A stretch of 64,000 nt of DNA from assembly GCA_035326105.1 (NCBI GenBank), contig DAOKYO010000001.1, forward strand, positions 62,001 through 126,000, given 5' to 3'. The DNA is from Bacilli bacterium. GTDB taxonomy: Bacteria > Bacillota_I > Bacilli_A > RFN20 > CAG-826. The translations under genes were made by a program, and so were the position numbers. The notes beneath the pieces were generated by a model. It was not told the DNA's origin. It did not search any database and saw only the letters and a program-made list of their open reading frames with translations. Below, piece by piece: positions 1 to 8,216 of this stretch. Each line of letters opens with the position of its first letter. The stretch's first letter is position 1.

Positions 1-165
1 GAAGCCTAAGGCTCCAGCTGAACTCCAGGCAATCGCATTTCCGGCCTCGTCGGTAATAGTGACGATAGTGTTATTGAAAGTCGAGTGAACGTGGGCAATA
101 CCTTTGGTAAAACTACGTTTGACTTTCTTTTTCCGGACACTGTTCTTTTTAGTTGTTTGTGCCAT
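1..165 (-). CDS. rpsK: 30S ribosomal protein S11 (uS11), N-terminal part
   Basis: The frame reads leftward from an ATG at 165 and runs off the window edge, giving the first 55 residues. It begins MAQTTKKNSVRKKKVKRS and continues with the S11 signature HVHSTFNNTIVTITDEAGN. S11 sits on the 30S platform and lines the mRNA exit. A GAGAGGA ribosome binding site precedes the start. It follows rpsM by 21 bp, as in alpha operons, and rpoA would be expected beyond the edge. Truncation here is only the window boundary. Confidence 0.96.
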   Translation of the reverse strand, partial: MAQTTKKNSVRKKKVKRSFTKGIAHVHSTFNNTIVTITDEAGNAIAWSSAGALGF

Positions 166-186
166 ATTAGATTGTCCTCTCTTTCA

Positions 187-564
187 TTAACCTTGGGTAG
201 CCATCTTCTTATTGGCGATGGTTTTCCGTGGGCCTTTACGCGTACGAGCGTTGGTTTTGGTGGATTGTCCACGAACTGGTAATCCCTTCCGATGGCGAAT
301 GCCCCGGTAGCAACCAATCTCTTCAAGTCGTTTGATATTCATGGCCACTTCCCGGCGAAGATCACCTTCAACCTTGACGTGGTTAATTTCGTTACGAATC
401 GCCGTTAATTGCTCATCGTTTAAATCTTTTACCCGAATATCCTCACTGATATTTACTTTTTTTAAAATCTTTTGGGCGCGGGATGAACCAATACCATAAA
501 TATAGGTCAAAGAAACCACAACCCGTTTTTCATTTGGAATATCTACACCTGCAATACGTGCCAT
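187..564 (-). CDS. rpsM: 30S ribosomal protein S13 (uS13)
   Basis: The product has 125 residues and starts MARIAGVDIPNEKRVVVSLT. It contains the helix-two-turn-helix region (YIYGIGSSRAQKIL) and the conserved tail RGLPVRGQSTKTNARTRKGP, typical of bacterial S13, which binds the 16S 3' major domain and contacts tRNA in the P site. Length is normal for the family. It lies between rpmJ and rpsK in the standard alpha-operon order. An AGGAGGAAA ribosome binding site lies upstream. Confidence 0.98.
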   Translation of the reverse strand: MARIAGVDIPNEKRVVVSLTYIYGIGSSRAQKILKKVNISEDIRVKDLNDEQLTAIRNEINHVKVEGDLRREVAMNIKRLEEIGCYRGIRHRKGLPVRGQSTKTNARTRKGPRKTIANKKMATQG

Positions 565-582
565 ATTCTGTTTCCTCCTAAA

Positions 583-696
583 TTAACCTTGTCTTTGCTT
601 ATGCTTGGGGTTAGAGCATATCACCATGACTTTGCCATGCCGACGAATAACCTTGCACTTATCGCAAATAGGTTTGACTGAGGGTCTTACTTTCAT
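583..696 (-). CDS. rpmJ: 50S ribosomal protein L36 (bL36), zinc-binding form
   Basis: This 37-residue protein begins MKVRPSVKPICDKCKVIRRH and ends CSNPKHKQRQG. It has the C-x2-C ... C-x4-H zinc ribbon of L36, here C11, C14, C27 and H32, so this is the zinc-binding paralogue type. It sits between infA and rpsM, its usual place. A GAGGAGGAAAAA ribosome binding site precedes the ATG at 696. Confidence 0.97.
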   Translation of the reverse strand: MKVRPSVKPICDKCKVIRRHGKVMVICSNPKHKQRQG

Positions 697-722
697 AAAA
701 TTTTTCCTCCTCGTTCCGGTTA

Positions 723-941
723 CTACTTGAACCGGTAAGTAATGCGGCCCCGTGTTAAATCATAAGGCGAAATTTCAACCGTAACTCTATCACCTGGTAG
801 AATGCGAATATTGTGCATCCGGATTTTACCAGAAACGTGGGCCAGAATTACGACGCCGTTTTCGAGTTGCACATTGAACATTACGTTCGGCAAACACTCG
901 ACGACGACTGCCTCGACGGTAATTACATCATTTTTTGCCAT
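723..941 (-). CDS. infA: Translation initiation factor IF-1
   Basis: The product has 72 residues and starts MAKNDVITVEAVVVECLPN. It has the OB-fold typical of IF-1 (ILAHVSGKIRMHNIRILPGD), which blocks the ribosomal A site during initiation. An upstream in-frame ATG five codons earlier is possible, but the ATG at 941 is preceded by GAGGAG at good spacing and gives the usual family length. The ribosome binding site lies inside the last codons of map, and the two genes are separated by one base, which suggests translational coupling. Confidence 0.97.
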   Translation of the reverse strand: MAKNDVITVEAVVVECLPNVMFNVQLENGVVILAHVSGKIRMHNIRILPGDRVTVEISPYDLTRGRITYRFK

Positions 942-942
942 G

Positions 943-1710
943 TTACCACTCCTCATCAGGTAATACGGTCAACGGCTCAAAGCCGTCCGCAGTTATTACT
1001 ATGGTGTTCTCGTAGTGGGCGCACAATTTGCCATCTACCGTCTTCACCGTCCATCCGTCCGCCATAGTGCGCGTGCTCACTGAACCTTGATTGACCATCG
1101 GTTCAATCGCCAAGCACATGCCTTCGCGAAGGATGGGTCCATGTCCGGCTTCCCCATAGTTAGGAATGTACGGATCTTCATGGAGCTCCCGGCCAATACC
1201 ATGACCGGTGTAGTCGCGCGGGAGGGTGTACCCCCGCTCTTCACAATAATTTTGAATCGCATGAGAGATATCCGATAGCCGGTTTCCCGGTTTCGCATTT
1301 TCTCGGACTGCGGTCCAGAAGCTTTCCTTTGTCGTAAGTACCAAGCGCTTTGTTTCCGCCGTCACTTCCCCGACAGGGAAGGTACGACAGGCATCCCCGC
1401 AATAGCCCTTATAGGTTGCTCCAACATCCAAGGAAACGATGTCTCCCTCTTTTAGAACAATCTTCTTACTCGGAATTCCGTGGATGAGCGTATCGTTTAC
1501 CGATATGCAAATGTTTCCCGGAAAGCCACCATAGCCTTTAAAAGTTGGGATGGCTCCGTTACTCTTAATGACTTCAGCAGCCAGCTTGTCTAACTCGGCG
1601 GTTGTGACGCCAGGCACACAGTGGGGTTGGAGTTCTTTGAACACCAAAGCGACAATGTGTCCGGCTTCCCGCATCAACTCAATTTCACGCATCGATTTGC
1701 GTATGATCAT
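943..1710 (-). CDS. map: Methionine aminopeptidase type I
   Basis: The 255-residue protein has the pita-bread fold of type I methionine aminopeptidase, which removes the initiator Met from nascent proteins. The metal ligands are visible: the two Asp in SLDVGATYKGYCGDACRTF, the His in DYTGHGIGRELHEDPY, and the Glu residues in CLAIEPMV and near the C-terminus (HYENTIVIT). It starts in an ATGA overlap with the adk stop and ends one base before infA, so translation of adk, map and infA is probably linked. Confidence 0.97.
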   Translation of the reverse strand: MIIRKSMREIELMREAGHIVALVFKELQPHCVPGVTTAELDKLAAEVIKSNGAIPTFKGYGGFPGNICISVNDTLIHGIPSKKIVLKEGDIVSLDVGATYKGYCGDACRTFPVGEVTAETKRLVLTTKESFWTAVRENAKPGNRLSDISHAIQNYCEERGYTLPRDYTGHGIGRELHEDPYIPNYGEAGHGPILREGMCLAIEPMVNQGSVSTRTMADGWTVKTVDGKLCAHYENTIVITADGFEPLTVLPDEEW

Positions 1711-2366
1711 CGCTGATCCACCTCGCGGAAAATGACGCTGATTTTCTTAAACAGCTCGTCGACGCCAAGCAGACCATCAACTTCGTGAAGAAGGCCTTCC
1801 TGACGATAGAATTCTTCGAGCGGTTTGGTATCTTTGTAATAGACACTGAGACGGGTTTCCAACGCTTCGACAGTATCGTCTTTACGTTGATATAATTCTC
1901 CGCCACAGATATCGCAAACTCCTTCAACCTTCGGTTTCAGAGTTTCGATGTGATATGGGGCCCCGCAATTACGGCATACCCTCCGACCACTAATCCGACG
2001 AATAAGCTCCTCCTTGTCGCAGGAGAAGTTAATGACGCCGCTGATTGGGGAATGTAACTCGGAAGTCAATTCCTTAAGGGCCTCGGCCTGCGGAAGCGTC
2101 CGAGGAAAGCCGTCAAGTAAATATCCATGTTGGCAATCCGCTTTCGATAAACGTTCCCTCACTAAGCCGATTGTCACTTCATCGGGAACAAGTCGTCCCT
2201 CGTTGATATAGCCAGCCGCTTCTTTTCCGAGCGGAGTACCGGCTTTGATGGCTTCCCGGAACATATCTCCGGTTGAAATATGGGGGATTCCATAAGCTGC
2301 AATCAACTTTTTGGCCTGAGTGCCTTTGCCGGCTCCCGGTGGCCCCATCAAGATAATGTTTAGCAT
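1707..2366 (-). CDS. adk: Adenylate kinase, zinc-lid type
   Basis: The 219-residue enzyme interconverts ATP + AMP and 2 ADP. It shows the P-loop GPPGAGKGT at residues 8-16, the LLDGFPRT segment and a long LID domain. Four cysteines in the LID (C131, C134, C151, C154) form the structural zinc site seen in Gram-positive adenylate kinases. The chosen ATG at 2366 gives MLNIILMGPPG; a longer frame reaches back to 2462 inside secY but has no homology to the family. The ribosome binding site GGAGGA is formed by the last codons of secY. Confidence 0.97.
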   Translation of the reverse strand: MLNIILMGPPGAGKGTQAKKLIAAYGIPHISTGDMFREAIKAGTPLGKEAAGYINEGRLVPDEVTIGLVRERLSKADCQHGYLLDGFPRTLPQAEALKELTSELHSPISGVINFSCDKEELIRRISGRRVCRNCGAPYHIETLKPKVEGVCDICGGELYQRKDDTVEALETRLSVYYKDTKPLEEFYRQEGLLHEVDGLLGVDELFKKISVIFREVDQR

Positions 2367-2367
2367 A

Positions 2368-3723
2368 TTAGAATATTCCTCCTCCCGGACGGATAACTTC
2401 ATCGAAGCTCTTTCCGGCAATAAGTCCATCAATTTGGGTGTTAAGTTCAATCGCCACACCAACGACGATGATCAGTCCCGTTCCACCCAGAGCCATGCTC
2501 TGATCGGGAACAATCTTCAATAAAACAAGAGCGATTGGCAACGCCGCGACTAACGCAAGGGAAATCGCACCGATAACCGTAACCCGGTTGACCACTTTAC
2601 CGACATAGCGTTCCGTTTCATTTCCGGGACGAATGCCCGGAATATACGAACCGTTCTTTTGAAAATTTTCCGCCAATTTCTCGGGGTTAATCTGAATCTT
2701 CGCATAGAAGAAAGTAAAGAGCACAACTAGGAATATATAGATAATAAATCCCCACGGCATCTGCCAAGTGGCATCGTTAAACCAAGGCATTTTAACTAGC
2801 GATGAGGTCGAGAAGACCTTCAGCCATTCCGCGTTGGTATCCGCTCCCGTAATGAAACTCACGATGACTTGCGGCGCCGTCATAATTGAAGAAGCAAAGA
2901 TGACGGGGATAACTCCACTAGCGTTTACCTTAATTGGCAAGAAACTAGCTTTGGCATATTTAGCCATCTGCCCGCCTTTACCGGCATTTTGAACCGGTAT
3001 GCGGCGTTGCGAACTTTCAATAAACGTAATAAAAGCAATAATAATGAGAAAAGCCAATAAATAGACTCCAAACTGAAGAGCTCCGGTTAAGATTCTTTCC
3101 GTCGTCTGACCAAATTTAGCGGCCAGCCATTGTGAATAGGCGCTCCGAATCTGATTCGGCAAAGAAACAACGATACCGGCGAAGATAATCATGGAAATAC
3201 CATTGCCGATACCTTTAGTTGTAATTTGATCGCCCAGCCACATCGCCAGCATTGTTCCTGCCAGCATGATCGTCACAATGTAGGCATAGCCCCAAAACGA
3301 TGTATCAGCCAGCGTAATATAACTGCTGTTTTCCATTGTTTTGATAATGCCGTATGCCTGAACGGCACCAAGCATCAAAGTCAGATAACGGGTAGCCATT
3401 TCCAGTTTTTTCCGGCCGTATTGCCCTTGCTTGCTTAATTCAGTAAGCGCAGGAAGCACGTCCATGGTTAAGAGTTGGACAATAATTTGAGCCGTAATGT
3501 AAGGCGAAACGCCGAGGGCGAAAACAGAAAAATTCTGTAGAGTTCCGCCGCCGAGCATATTCATCAAACTTAAAGCATCACTGTTCGCAAAAGAGAAATT
3601 ATCGATGTTCACCCCAGGAACGGTAATAGCCGCTCCAATCCGGAAAACAAGTAAAATCATTATTGTGAAGAAAATTCGATCCACAATTTCTTTATTCTTA
3701 AAAATGGCTGCCAGTTTTTTCAT
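2368..3723 (-). CDS. secY: Protein translocase subunit SecY
   Basis: The 451-residue integral membrane protein has about ten transmembrane helices and forms the protein-conducting channel of the Sec translocon. Recognisable parts are the plug region after TM1 (VPGVNIDNFSF), the LGVSPYITAQIIVQLL segment of TM2, and the IPVQNAGKGGQMA cytoplasmic loop. The C-terminal IDGLIAGKSFDEVIRPGGGIF is shorter than in many bacteria. It sits between rplO and adk as in most Firmicutes spc operons. Confidence 0.98.
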   Translation of the reverse strand: MKKLAAIFKNKEIVDRIFFTIMILLVFRIGAAITVPGVNIDNFSFANSDALSLMNMLGGGTLQNFSVFALGVSPYITAQIIVQLLTMDVLPALTELSKQGQYGRKKLEMATRYLTLMLGAVQAYGIIKTMENSSYITLADTSFWGYAYIVTIMLAGTMLAMWLGDQITTKGIGNGISMIIFAGIVVSLPNQIRSAYSQWLAAKFGQTTERILTGALQFGVYLLAFLIIIAFITFIESSQRRIPVQNAGKGGQMAKYAKASFLPIKVNASGVIPVIFASSIMTAPQVIVSFITGADTNAEWLKVFSTSSLVKMPWFNDATWQMPWGFIIYIFLVVLFTFFYAKIQINPEKLAENFQKNGSYIPGIRPGNETERYVGKVVNRVTVIGAISLALVAALPIALVLLKIVPDQSMALGGTGLIIVVGVAIELNTQIDGLIAGKSFDEVIRPGGGIF

Positions 3724-3724
3724 A

Positions 3725-4165
3725 TCAGATTACCTCAGTCGAACCACCGGCTGCTTTGATGGCCGCTTCGGCCGAGGCCGAGAATTTGTTGGCCTTGACG
3801 GTTAATTTCTTTTCAATTTTTCCATTGCCAAGCACTTTTACACCGTCAAATTCTTTTTTAACCAATCCCGCTTCTACAAGTTCGGTTGGAGTAATCGTCG
3901 CTCCATCCGCAAAACGGTTTAAGTCAACAAGATTAACTATCGCATAGGTCGTTCCCGCATTGTGGAATCCACGCTTTGGCAACCGCCGGAATAAAGGATT
4001 TTGACCACCTTCAAAACCGAGACGAGTATATGATTTACTACCACGTGAATTTTGACCTTTGTTACCAGTTCCGCCGTTTTTGCCTAAGCCCGATCCCGGA
4101 CCCCGACCGCGGCGAGTACGCTTACTACGCGCACCATCGTTATAAACGAGTTCATTTAGTTTCAT
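3725..4165 (-). CDS. rplO: 50S ribosomal protein L15 (uL15)
   Basis: The product has 146 residues and starts MKLNELVYNDGARSKRTRRG. It carries the Gly/Arg-rich N-terminal region (GRGPGSGLGKNGGTGNKGQN) and the globular domain of L15. The start at 4165 is preceded by AGGAGG with an eight-base spacer; an ATG three codons earlier overlaps that ribosome binding site less favourably. Its upstream neighbour is rpsE directly, with no rpmD (L30) gene between them, unlike the usual rpsE-rpmD-rplO order. Confidence 0.97.
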   Translation of the reverse strand: MKLNELVYNDGARSKRTRRGRGPGSGLGKNGGTGNKGQNSRGSKSYTRLGFEGGQNPLFRRLPKRGFHNAGTTYAIVNLVDLNRFADGATITPTELVEAGLVKKEFDGVKVLGNGKIEKKLTVKANKFSASAEAAIKAAGGSTEVI

Positions 4166-4194
4166 GATTTGCACCTCCTAGGTAAATGAGAGAA

Positions 4195-4208
4195 AGTCCT
4201 TAAGGACT
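4195..4208. other. 14-bp perfect palindrome at the rpsE-rplO junction
   Basis: The sequence AGTCCTTAAGGACT is a perfect palindrome that overlaps the rpsE stop codon. It occupies the short gap where rpmD normally lies. It could fold into a small RNA hairpin between the two cistrons, but the loop would be tight and there is no following U-run, so a terminator is unlikely. Confidence 0.4.
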
Positions 4209-4845
4209 ATTTCCCCCGGAGCGCCTTCACTTGCGCGTATGATTTAAGGTTATCAAGTCCGTTGGTTGTCGCCCGAAGAATATTGAGCGGTTGACGTGAA
4301 CCATAAACCTTTGAATAGACATTGCGAATACCAGCGAGTTCCAAGATCGCCCGCACAGGTCCGCCGGCGATAATTCCGGTTCCTTCAGGAGCCGGTTTTA
4401 AGAAAACTTGGCAAGAGCCAAATTTGCCGACGATCTCATGAGCAATCGTGTCGCCCTTGACCATTTCGACTTTGTGCATGTCTTTCTTGGCTAACTCTAG
4501 GCTCTTCTTAATTGCATCCGGCACTTCCGCCGCCTTCGCATTGGCAAAACCAAATTTGCCCTTGCCATCGCCAATGACGACAACAGCGGCGAAACGAAGC
4601 CGACGCCCGCCCTTAACGGTTTTCGAAATACGATTGATGGAAACAACCCGTTCTTCGTATTCCTTTACTTCCCGACGAGGACGACGTTGACCACGGCGGT
4701 CACCGCGTGAGCGACGATCACCACGAGGAGCACCATGTTGAGCACGGTTGGCTTTAGGAGCCTCTTCGCCACTAGTTTCAGAAACAACTTCTTCACTACC
4801 GGCAACTTCGGTTTCTTCAACCAATTCTTTTTTGTCTTCTACCAT
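4207..4845 (-). CDS. rpsE: 30S ribosomal protein S5 (uS5) with N-terminal extension
   Basis: The 212-residue product contains the full S5 double-stranded RNA-binding domain (VSINRISKTVKGGRRLRFAA) and the C-terminal S5 fold (GGPVRAILELAGIRNVYSK). S5 helps shape the mRNA entry site and decoding fidelity. It is about 45-50 residues longer than the usual ~166. The extra N-terminus is acidic over residues 1-30 and Arg/Gly-rich over about 31-58 (PRGDRRSRGDRRGQRRPRRE). The start at 4845 has a GAGGAGGAAC ribosome binding site, so the extension appears to be translated. Confidence 0.96.
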   Translation of the reverse strand: MVEDKKELVEETEVAGSEEVVSETSGEEAPKANRAQHGAPRGDRRSRGDRRGQRRPRREVKEYEERVVSINRISKTVKGGRRLRFAAVVVIGDGKGKFGFANAKAAEVPDAIKKSLELAKKDMHKVEMVKGDTIAHEIVGKFGSCQVFLKPAPEGTGIIAGGPVRAILELAGIRNVYSKVYGSRQPLNILRATTNGLDNLKSYAQVKALRGK

Positions 4846-4860
4846 GTGTTGTTCCTCCTC

Positions 4861-5217
4861 TTAGAATTCAAGACCGGCTTTACGGGCACCTTCTGCGAGC
4901 GCCTTTACGCGACCATGATAGACATAGCCGCCCCGATCAAAAACCACTTTCTTAATATTTTTGGCTAAGGCAGCTTTTCCAATTGCCTCACCGACTAGTT
5001 CAGCCGCTTCCGCGTTGCCACCATTTTCAAGTTTCAAACTGAGCGAACTTGCCGCGGCCAAGGTAACACCCTTGACATCGTCAATTAACTGAGCCTCAAT
5101 GTGCTTGTTGCTGCGGAAAACACATAAGCGTGGAGCCGAAGCCGTTCCCGAGATTTTTGCCCGCACACGAGCGTGCCGACGCATCCGGATGACATTTTTA
5201 GATTCTTTATTAATCAT
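4861..5217 (-). CDS. rplR: 50S ribosomal protein L18 (uL18)
   Basis: The 118-residue protein starts MINKESKNVIRMRRHARVRA and has the 5S rRNA-binding L18 core (RLCVFRSNKHIEAQLIDD ... FDRGGYVYHGRVKALAEGAR). With L5 and L25 it forms the 5S particle of the central protuberance. Length is normal. It follows rplF and precedes rpsE in standard order. Confidence 0.97.
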   Translation of the reverse strand: MINKESKNVIRMRRHARVRAKISGTASAPRLCVFRSNKHIEAQLIDDVKGVTLAAASSLSLKLENGGNAEAAELVGEAIGKAALAKNIKKVVFDRGGYVYHGRVKALAEGARKAGLEF

Positions 5218-5241
5218 ACCTAATTTCTCTCCTCTCGCCTA

Positions 5242-5787
5242 TTACTTTTTACCGGCGCGTTTTCCTTCACGCCGTAAGATATACTCGCCTTGATAACGAA
5301 TTCCCTTACCTAGGTAAGGTTCTGGAGGCCGAACACCGCGAATTGTCGCTGCCGTTTGACCAACTGATTGACGGTCAATGCCTTCAACCCAAATTTCGGT
5401 TGCGGATTTGACACTGATACTTGTTGTTGCCTCTTCGGGAGCAATGAAGACCGGATGGCTGAAGCCGATATCGAGTCGAACATTTTTTCCGTCTTGAGTC
5501 GCTTTGAAACCGATTCCTTCGATTTCAAGAACTTTCTTAAATCCTTGACTAACACCAACGATAGCGTTGTGTAAGAGAGCCCGAGTTGTCCCGTGATTCT
5601 CCCGATTTTGCTGATCGTCATTAGCCCGCTTGACATAAATTTGGGTGCCTTCTTCAACCACCGAAATATTTTCCGGGATTCGCACAACCAATTCGCCTTT
5701 GGCGCCTTTGACGGAGGCGACATTGCCCGACACGCTAACGGTTACGCCCGCTGGCACATCGATGACTTTGTTTCCAATACGTGACAT
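5242..5787 (-). CDS. rplF: 50S ribosomal protein L6 (uL6)
   Basis: The 181-residue protein starts MSRIGNKVIDVPAGVTVSVS and contains the tandem L6 folds and the C-terminal signature PEPYLGKGIRYQGEYILRRE. L6 binds near the sarcin-ricin loop and L7/L12 stalk base. Length is normal for the family. An AGAGGAGAAA ribosome binding site precedes it. Confidence 0.97.
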   Translation of the reverse strand: MSRIGNKVIDVPAGVTVSVSGNVASVKGAKGELVVRIPENISVVEEGTQIYVKRANDDQQNRENHGTTRALLHNAIVGVSQGFKKVLEIEGIGFKATQDGKNVRLDIGFSHPVFIAPEEATTSISVKSATEIWVEGIDRQSVGQTAATIRGVRPPEPYLGKGIRYQGEYILRREGKRAGKK

Positions 5788-5802
5788 GTGAGTTTCTCCT
5801 CT

Positions 5803-6198
5803 TTACCACACATAGGCAATGACTTCGCCGCCGATTCCTAAGGAACGAGCTTTCTTGTCGGTCATCAAACCTTGTGATGTAGATATAATGGCAATTCCTA
5901 ATCCTTTTAAAACCCGCGGTAATTTTTCTTTCGAAACATTAACCCGAAGTCCCGGCTTAGAAATTTTCTTTAATCCGGAGATAACCCGGATGCCGCCGTC
6001 GCCATATTTTAGACTGACGGTTAAATTCTTCTTAACTTCACCTTCGACTTTGTATTCAACGATGAAGCCTTCTTCTTTTAATATTTTCGCAATTTGTGCT
6101 TTCATCCGGCTGCTCGGCATGGAAACCGATTCATAATGGAGCGCATTCGCGTTCCGGATCCGGGTAAGCATATCCGCGATTGGGTCTGTCATACTCAT
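5803..6198 (-). CDS. rpsH: 30S ribosomal protein S8 (uS8)
   Basis: The product has 131 residues and reads MSMTDPIADMLTRIRNANAL, with the C-terminal S8 signature STSQGLMTDKKARSLGIGGE. S8 is a primary 16S rRNA binder. The ATG at 6198 follows AAGGAGG by nine bases; a second ATG two codons later is also possible, and an upstream TTG would place the ribosome binding site inside the gene. The binding site overlaps the rpsN stop codon. Confidence 0.97.
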   Translation of the reverse strand: MSMTDPIADMLTRIRNANALHYESVSMPSSRMKAQIAKILKEEGFIVEYKVEGEVKKNLTVSLKYGDGGIRVISGLKKISKPGLRVNVSKEKLPRVLKGLGIAIISTSQGLMTDKKARSLGIGGEVIAYVW

Positions 6199-6212
6199 TC
6201 TCAGTTTCCTCC

Positions 6213-6398
6213 TTACCAACTGGCTTTCTTCATGCCTGGAATTTCGCCCTTATACGCAAGTTCGCGCAGGCAAATCCGGCAGAGACCAAATTTCTTGTAG
6301 ACGCTGTGAGGACGCCCGCAGCGTTGGCAGCGAGTGTATTCCCGAACTTTAAACTTCTGTGGCCGGCTTTGCCGAACCTTAATTGATGTTTTTGCCAT
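6213..6398 (-). CDS. rpsN: 30S ribosomal protein S14, zinc-binding type (uS14)
   Basis: This is the short 61-residue S14Z form, starting MAKTSIKVRQSRPQKFKVRE. Two C-x2-C pairs (CQRC and CRIC) form the zinc site. The short Zn form in the spc operon is typical of Gram-positive lineages, where a longer zinc-free copy elsewhere may replace it under zinc limitation. Confidence 0.98.
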   Translation of the reverse strand: MAKTSIKVRQSRPQKFKVREYTRCQRCGRPHSVYKKFGLCRICLRELAYKGEIPGMKKASW

Positions 6399-6412
6399 TC
6401 TGTGGTTCCTCC

Positions 6413-7150
6413 TTACTTATGGAAAGGCATGCCTAGTTGTTCAAGCAAGGCATACGCTTCAGCATCGGTCTTCGCCGTAGTGACGATGACGATATCCATA
6501 CCCCGAATTTTACTTACTTTATCGTAATTAATTTCTGGGAAGATCAATTGTTCCTTAACACCAAGAGTGTAATTACCGCGGCCATCAAAAGCGTTTTTGC
6601 TCACGCCCCGGAAGTCACGGACCCGAGGAAGTGCAATGGAGAATAACTTGTCGATGAAGTCATACATCCGAACACCGCGAAGAGTAACCTTGCATCCGAT
6701 TGACTGACCCTCACGCAGTTTGAAGGAAGCGATTGATTTTTTTGCCTTCGTAACCACTGGAGCCTGACCGGTAATATCCGCTAATTCACGGACGGCATCT
6801 TCAAGCGCCTTGGCATTAACCGTAGCGTCGCCGACACCGATATTGATAACAACCTTCTCCAGCGCAGGAACGTCCATAACTGAACTGTAATTGAATTTCT
6901 TCATTAATTCAGCCACAACTTCTTCCTTATAACGCTTCGCAAGGCGATTAACGATTTGGGCTTTAGGAGCTTCTTTTTTGGCTGCCTTTTTCTTAGGCGC
7001 TGCTTTTTTCACTTCCGCAACCGCTTCTTCTTTTGCTTCAACTTTTTTGACCGCTTTAGGGGCCGCTGCCTTTTTAACAGCCGGTTTCTTAGCGGTGGTC
7101 TTGGCGGCCGCTTTTTTGGCGGTAGTCTTTACTTCTTTTTCTTCTGCCAT
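6413..7150 (-). CDS. rplE: 50S ribosomal protein L5 (uL5) with histone-like N-terminal tail
   Basis: Residues from about 67 onward are a standard L5 (NRLAKRYKEEVVAELMKKF ... GKGNYTLG-type motif seen as GRGNYTLGVKEQLIFPEIN), the 5S rRNA-binding protein of the central protuberance. The first ~66 residues are an added tail built almost only of Lys, Ala, Glu and Pro with repeats of AAKKAAAK and KKAAPKKK type, like histone H1 tails. The total of 245 residues compares with about 180 normally. The ATG at 7150 has a good AAGGAGG site and no better internal start is seen. Confidence 0.96.
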   Translation of the reverse strand: MAEEKEVKTTAKKAAAKTTAKKPAVKKAAAPKAVKKVEAKEEAVAEVKKAAPKKKAAKKEAPKAQIVNRLAKRYKEEVVAELMKKFNYSSVMDVPALEKVVINIGVGDATVNAKALEDAVRELADITGQAPVVTKAKKSIASFKLREGQSIGCKVTLRGVRMYDFIDKLFSIALPRVRDFRGVSKNAFDGRGNYTLGVKEQLIFPEINYDKVSKIRGMDIVIVTTAKTDAEAYALLEQLGMPFHK

Positions 7151-7164
7151 ATCAACGGTCCTCC

Positions 7165-7476
7165 TTAATCCAATTTCGCGCCGCTTTTCGCGACCCGAAC
7201 TTTATTTCCGTCTTTATCAACACTAATTTTAACCCGGGTGGCTTTCTTGGTCTTGGGATCAACTACCGCAACATTGCTGACATGAAGCGGAACGTAGATT
7301 TCAAGGATGGAGCCCTCCGGATTTTTTTGAGTTGGTTTCTTATGTTTCTTATGAACATTGACACCTTCAACAACAACTTTCTCCAATTTTGGATAAACGC
7401 GTTGAACGATGCCTTCTTTACCTTTATCGCTTCCCGCGATAACGATGACCTTGTCACCTTTTTTGATTTTCATCAT
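7165..7476 (-). CDS. rplX: 50S ribosomal protein L24 (uL24)
   Basis: The 103-residue product contains the KOW motif (IKKGDKVIVIAGSDKGKEGI) of L24, an early 50S assembly protein. Two consecutive ATG codons start the frame; the first, at 7476, has the better distance to AAGGAG. Length is normal. Confidence 0.97.
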   Translation of the reverse strand: MMKIKKGDKVIVIAGSDKGKEGIVQRVYPKLEKVVVEGVNVHKKHKKPTQKNPEGSILEIYVPLHVSNVAVVDPKTKKATRVKISVDKDGNKVRVAKSGAKLD

Positions 7477-7488
7477 GTGCGTTTCTCC

Positions 7489-7863
7489 TTATAGAACTTC
7501 CGGAGCCAACGAGATGATCTTCATTGCTCCTTCGCCTTTTTCTCGAAGTTCGCGGGCAACCGGACCGAAGACCCGGGTTCCCACTGGGGTGCCGTCATCA
7601 TTAATTAAGACAATGGCATTGTCATCGAAGCCGATGGTTGAACCGTCAGCCCGTTGAATCGGCTTGACTGTTCGAACGATGATACCTTTGACGATATCCG
7701 ACTTTTTAACTTTTCCGTTTGGTGAAGCGACTTTGACTGCGCAAAGAACGATATCACCGATGGTTGATGATTTCCGAGTGCTGCCTCCGTATAAATTGAA
7801 GACACGGACGGACCGGGCACCAGAATTATCCGCAACCACCAAGTTTGTTTCTTTCTGAATCAT
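7489..7863 (-). CDS. rplN: 50S ribosomal protein L14 (uL14)
   Basis: The 124-residue protein starts MIQKETNLVVADNSGARSVR and ends with PVARELREKGEGAMKIISLA, both L14 signatures. It is at the subunit interface and contacts 16S rRNA. Length is about normal for the family. Confidence 0.98.
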   Translation of the reverse strand: MIQKETNLVVADNSGARSVRVFNLYGGSTRKSSTIGDIVLCAVKVASPNGKVKKSDIVKGIIVRTVKPIQRADGSTIGFDDNAIVLINDDGTPVGTRVFGPVARELREKGEGAMKIISLAPEVL

Positions 7864-7875
7864 GACCTGTCCTCC

Positions 7876-8205
7876 TTACTCGTTTACTTCATGAGCAATT
7901 TCATCATCTGCGGCTTGCTCTTCCGCTAAGGCTTCTTTAACCGAAATATCCGCTTTGGTAAGAACCTTGACCAGCCGCCAACGCTTTAGGGCGCTGAGGG
8001 GGCGGGTGGCGGCAATTAAGACTAAATCGCCTTCTTTGGCTACGCCGTTCTCATCATGAGCATAATATTTCTTTCCGTATTTCACCCGCTTACCGTACTT
8101 AGGATGGCGCTTGTGGGTTTCAACGGAGACCACGATGGTCTTATTCATTTTGTCGCTGACGACTTCCCCAATCATCTGACGGGGACTTTTACGTGTTTCT
8201 TCCAT
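7876..8205 (-). CDS. rpsQ: 30S ribosomal protein S17 (uS17) with acidic C-terminal tail
   Basis: Residues 10-85 carry the S17 OB fold (GEVVSDKMNKTIVVSVETHK, HDENGVAKEGDLVLIAATRP), a primary 16S binder. The 109-residue length exceeds the usual 80-90 because of a C-terminal extension of about 20-25 residues rich in Ala and Glu (EALAEEQAADDEIAHEVNE). The tail is opposite in charge to the Lys-rich tails on L5 and L22. Confidence 0.96.
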   Translation of the reverse strand: MEETRKSPRQMIGEVVSDKMNKTIVVSVETHKRHPKYGKRVKYGKKYYAHDENGVAKEGDLVLIAATRPLSALKRWRLVKVLTKADISVKEALAEEQAADDEIAHEVNE

Positions 8206-8216
8206 AACCGGTCCTC

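Noticed and set aside
6956..7226. Phe-rich and Ala-rich open frames on the plus strand opposite the L5 tail
   Set aside because: They are the mirror of the repetitive Lys/Ala codons of the rplE extension and carry no ribosome binding site.
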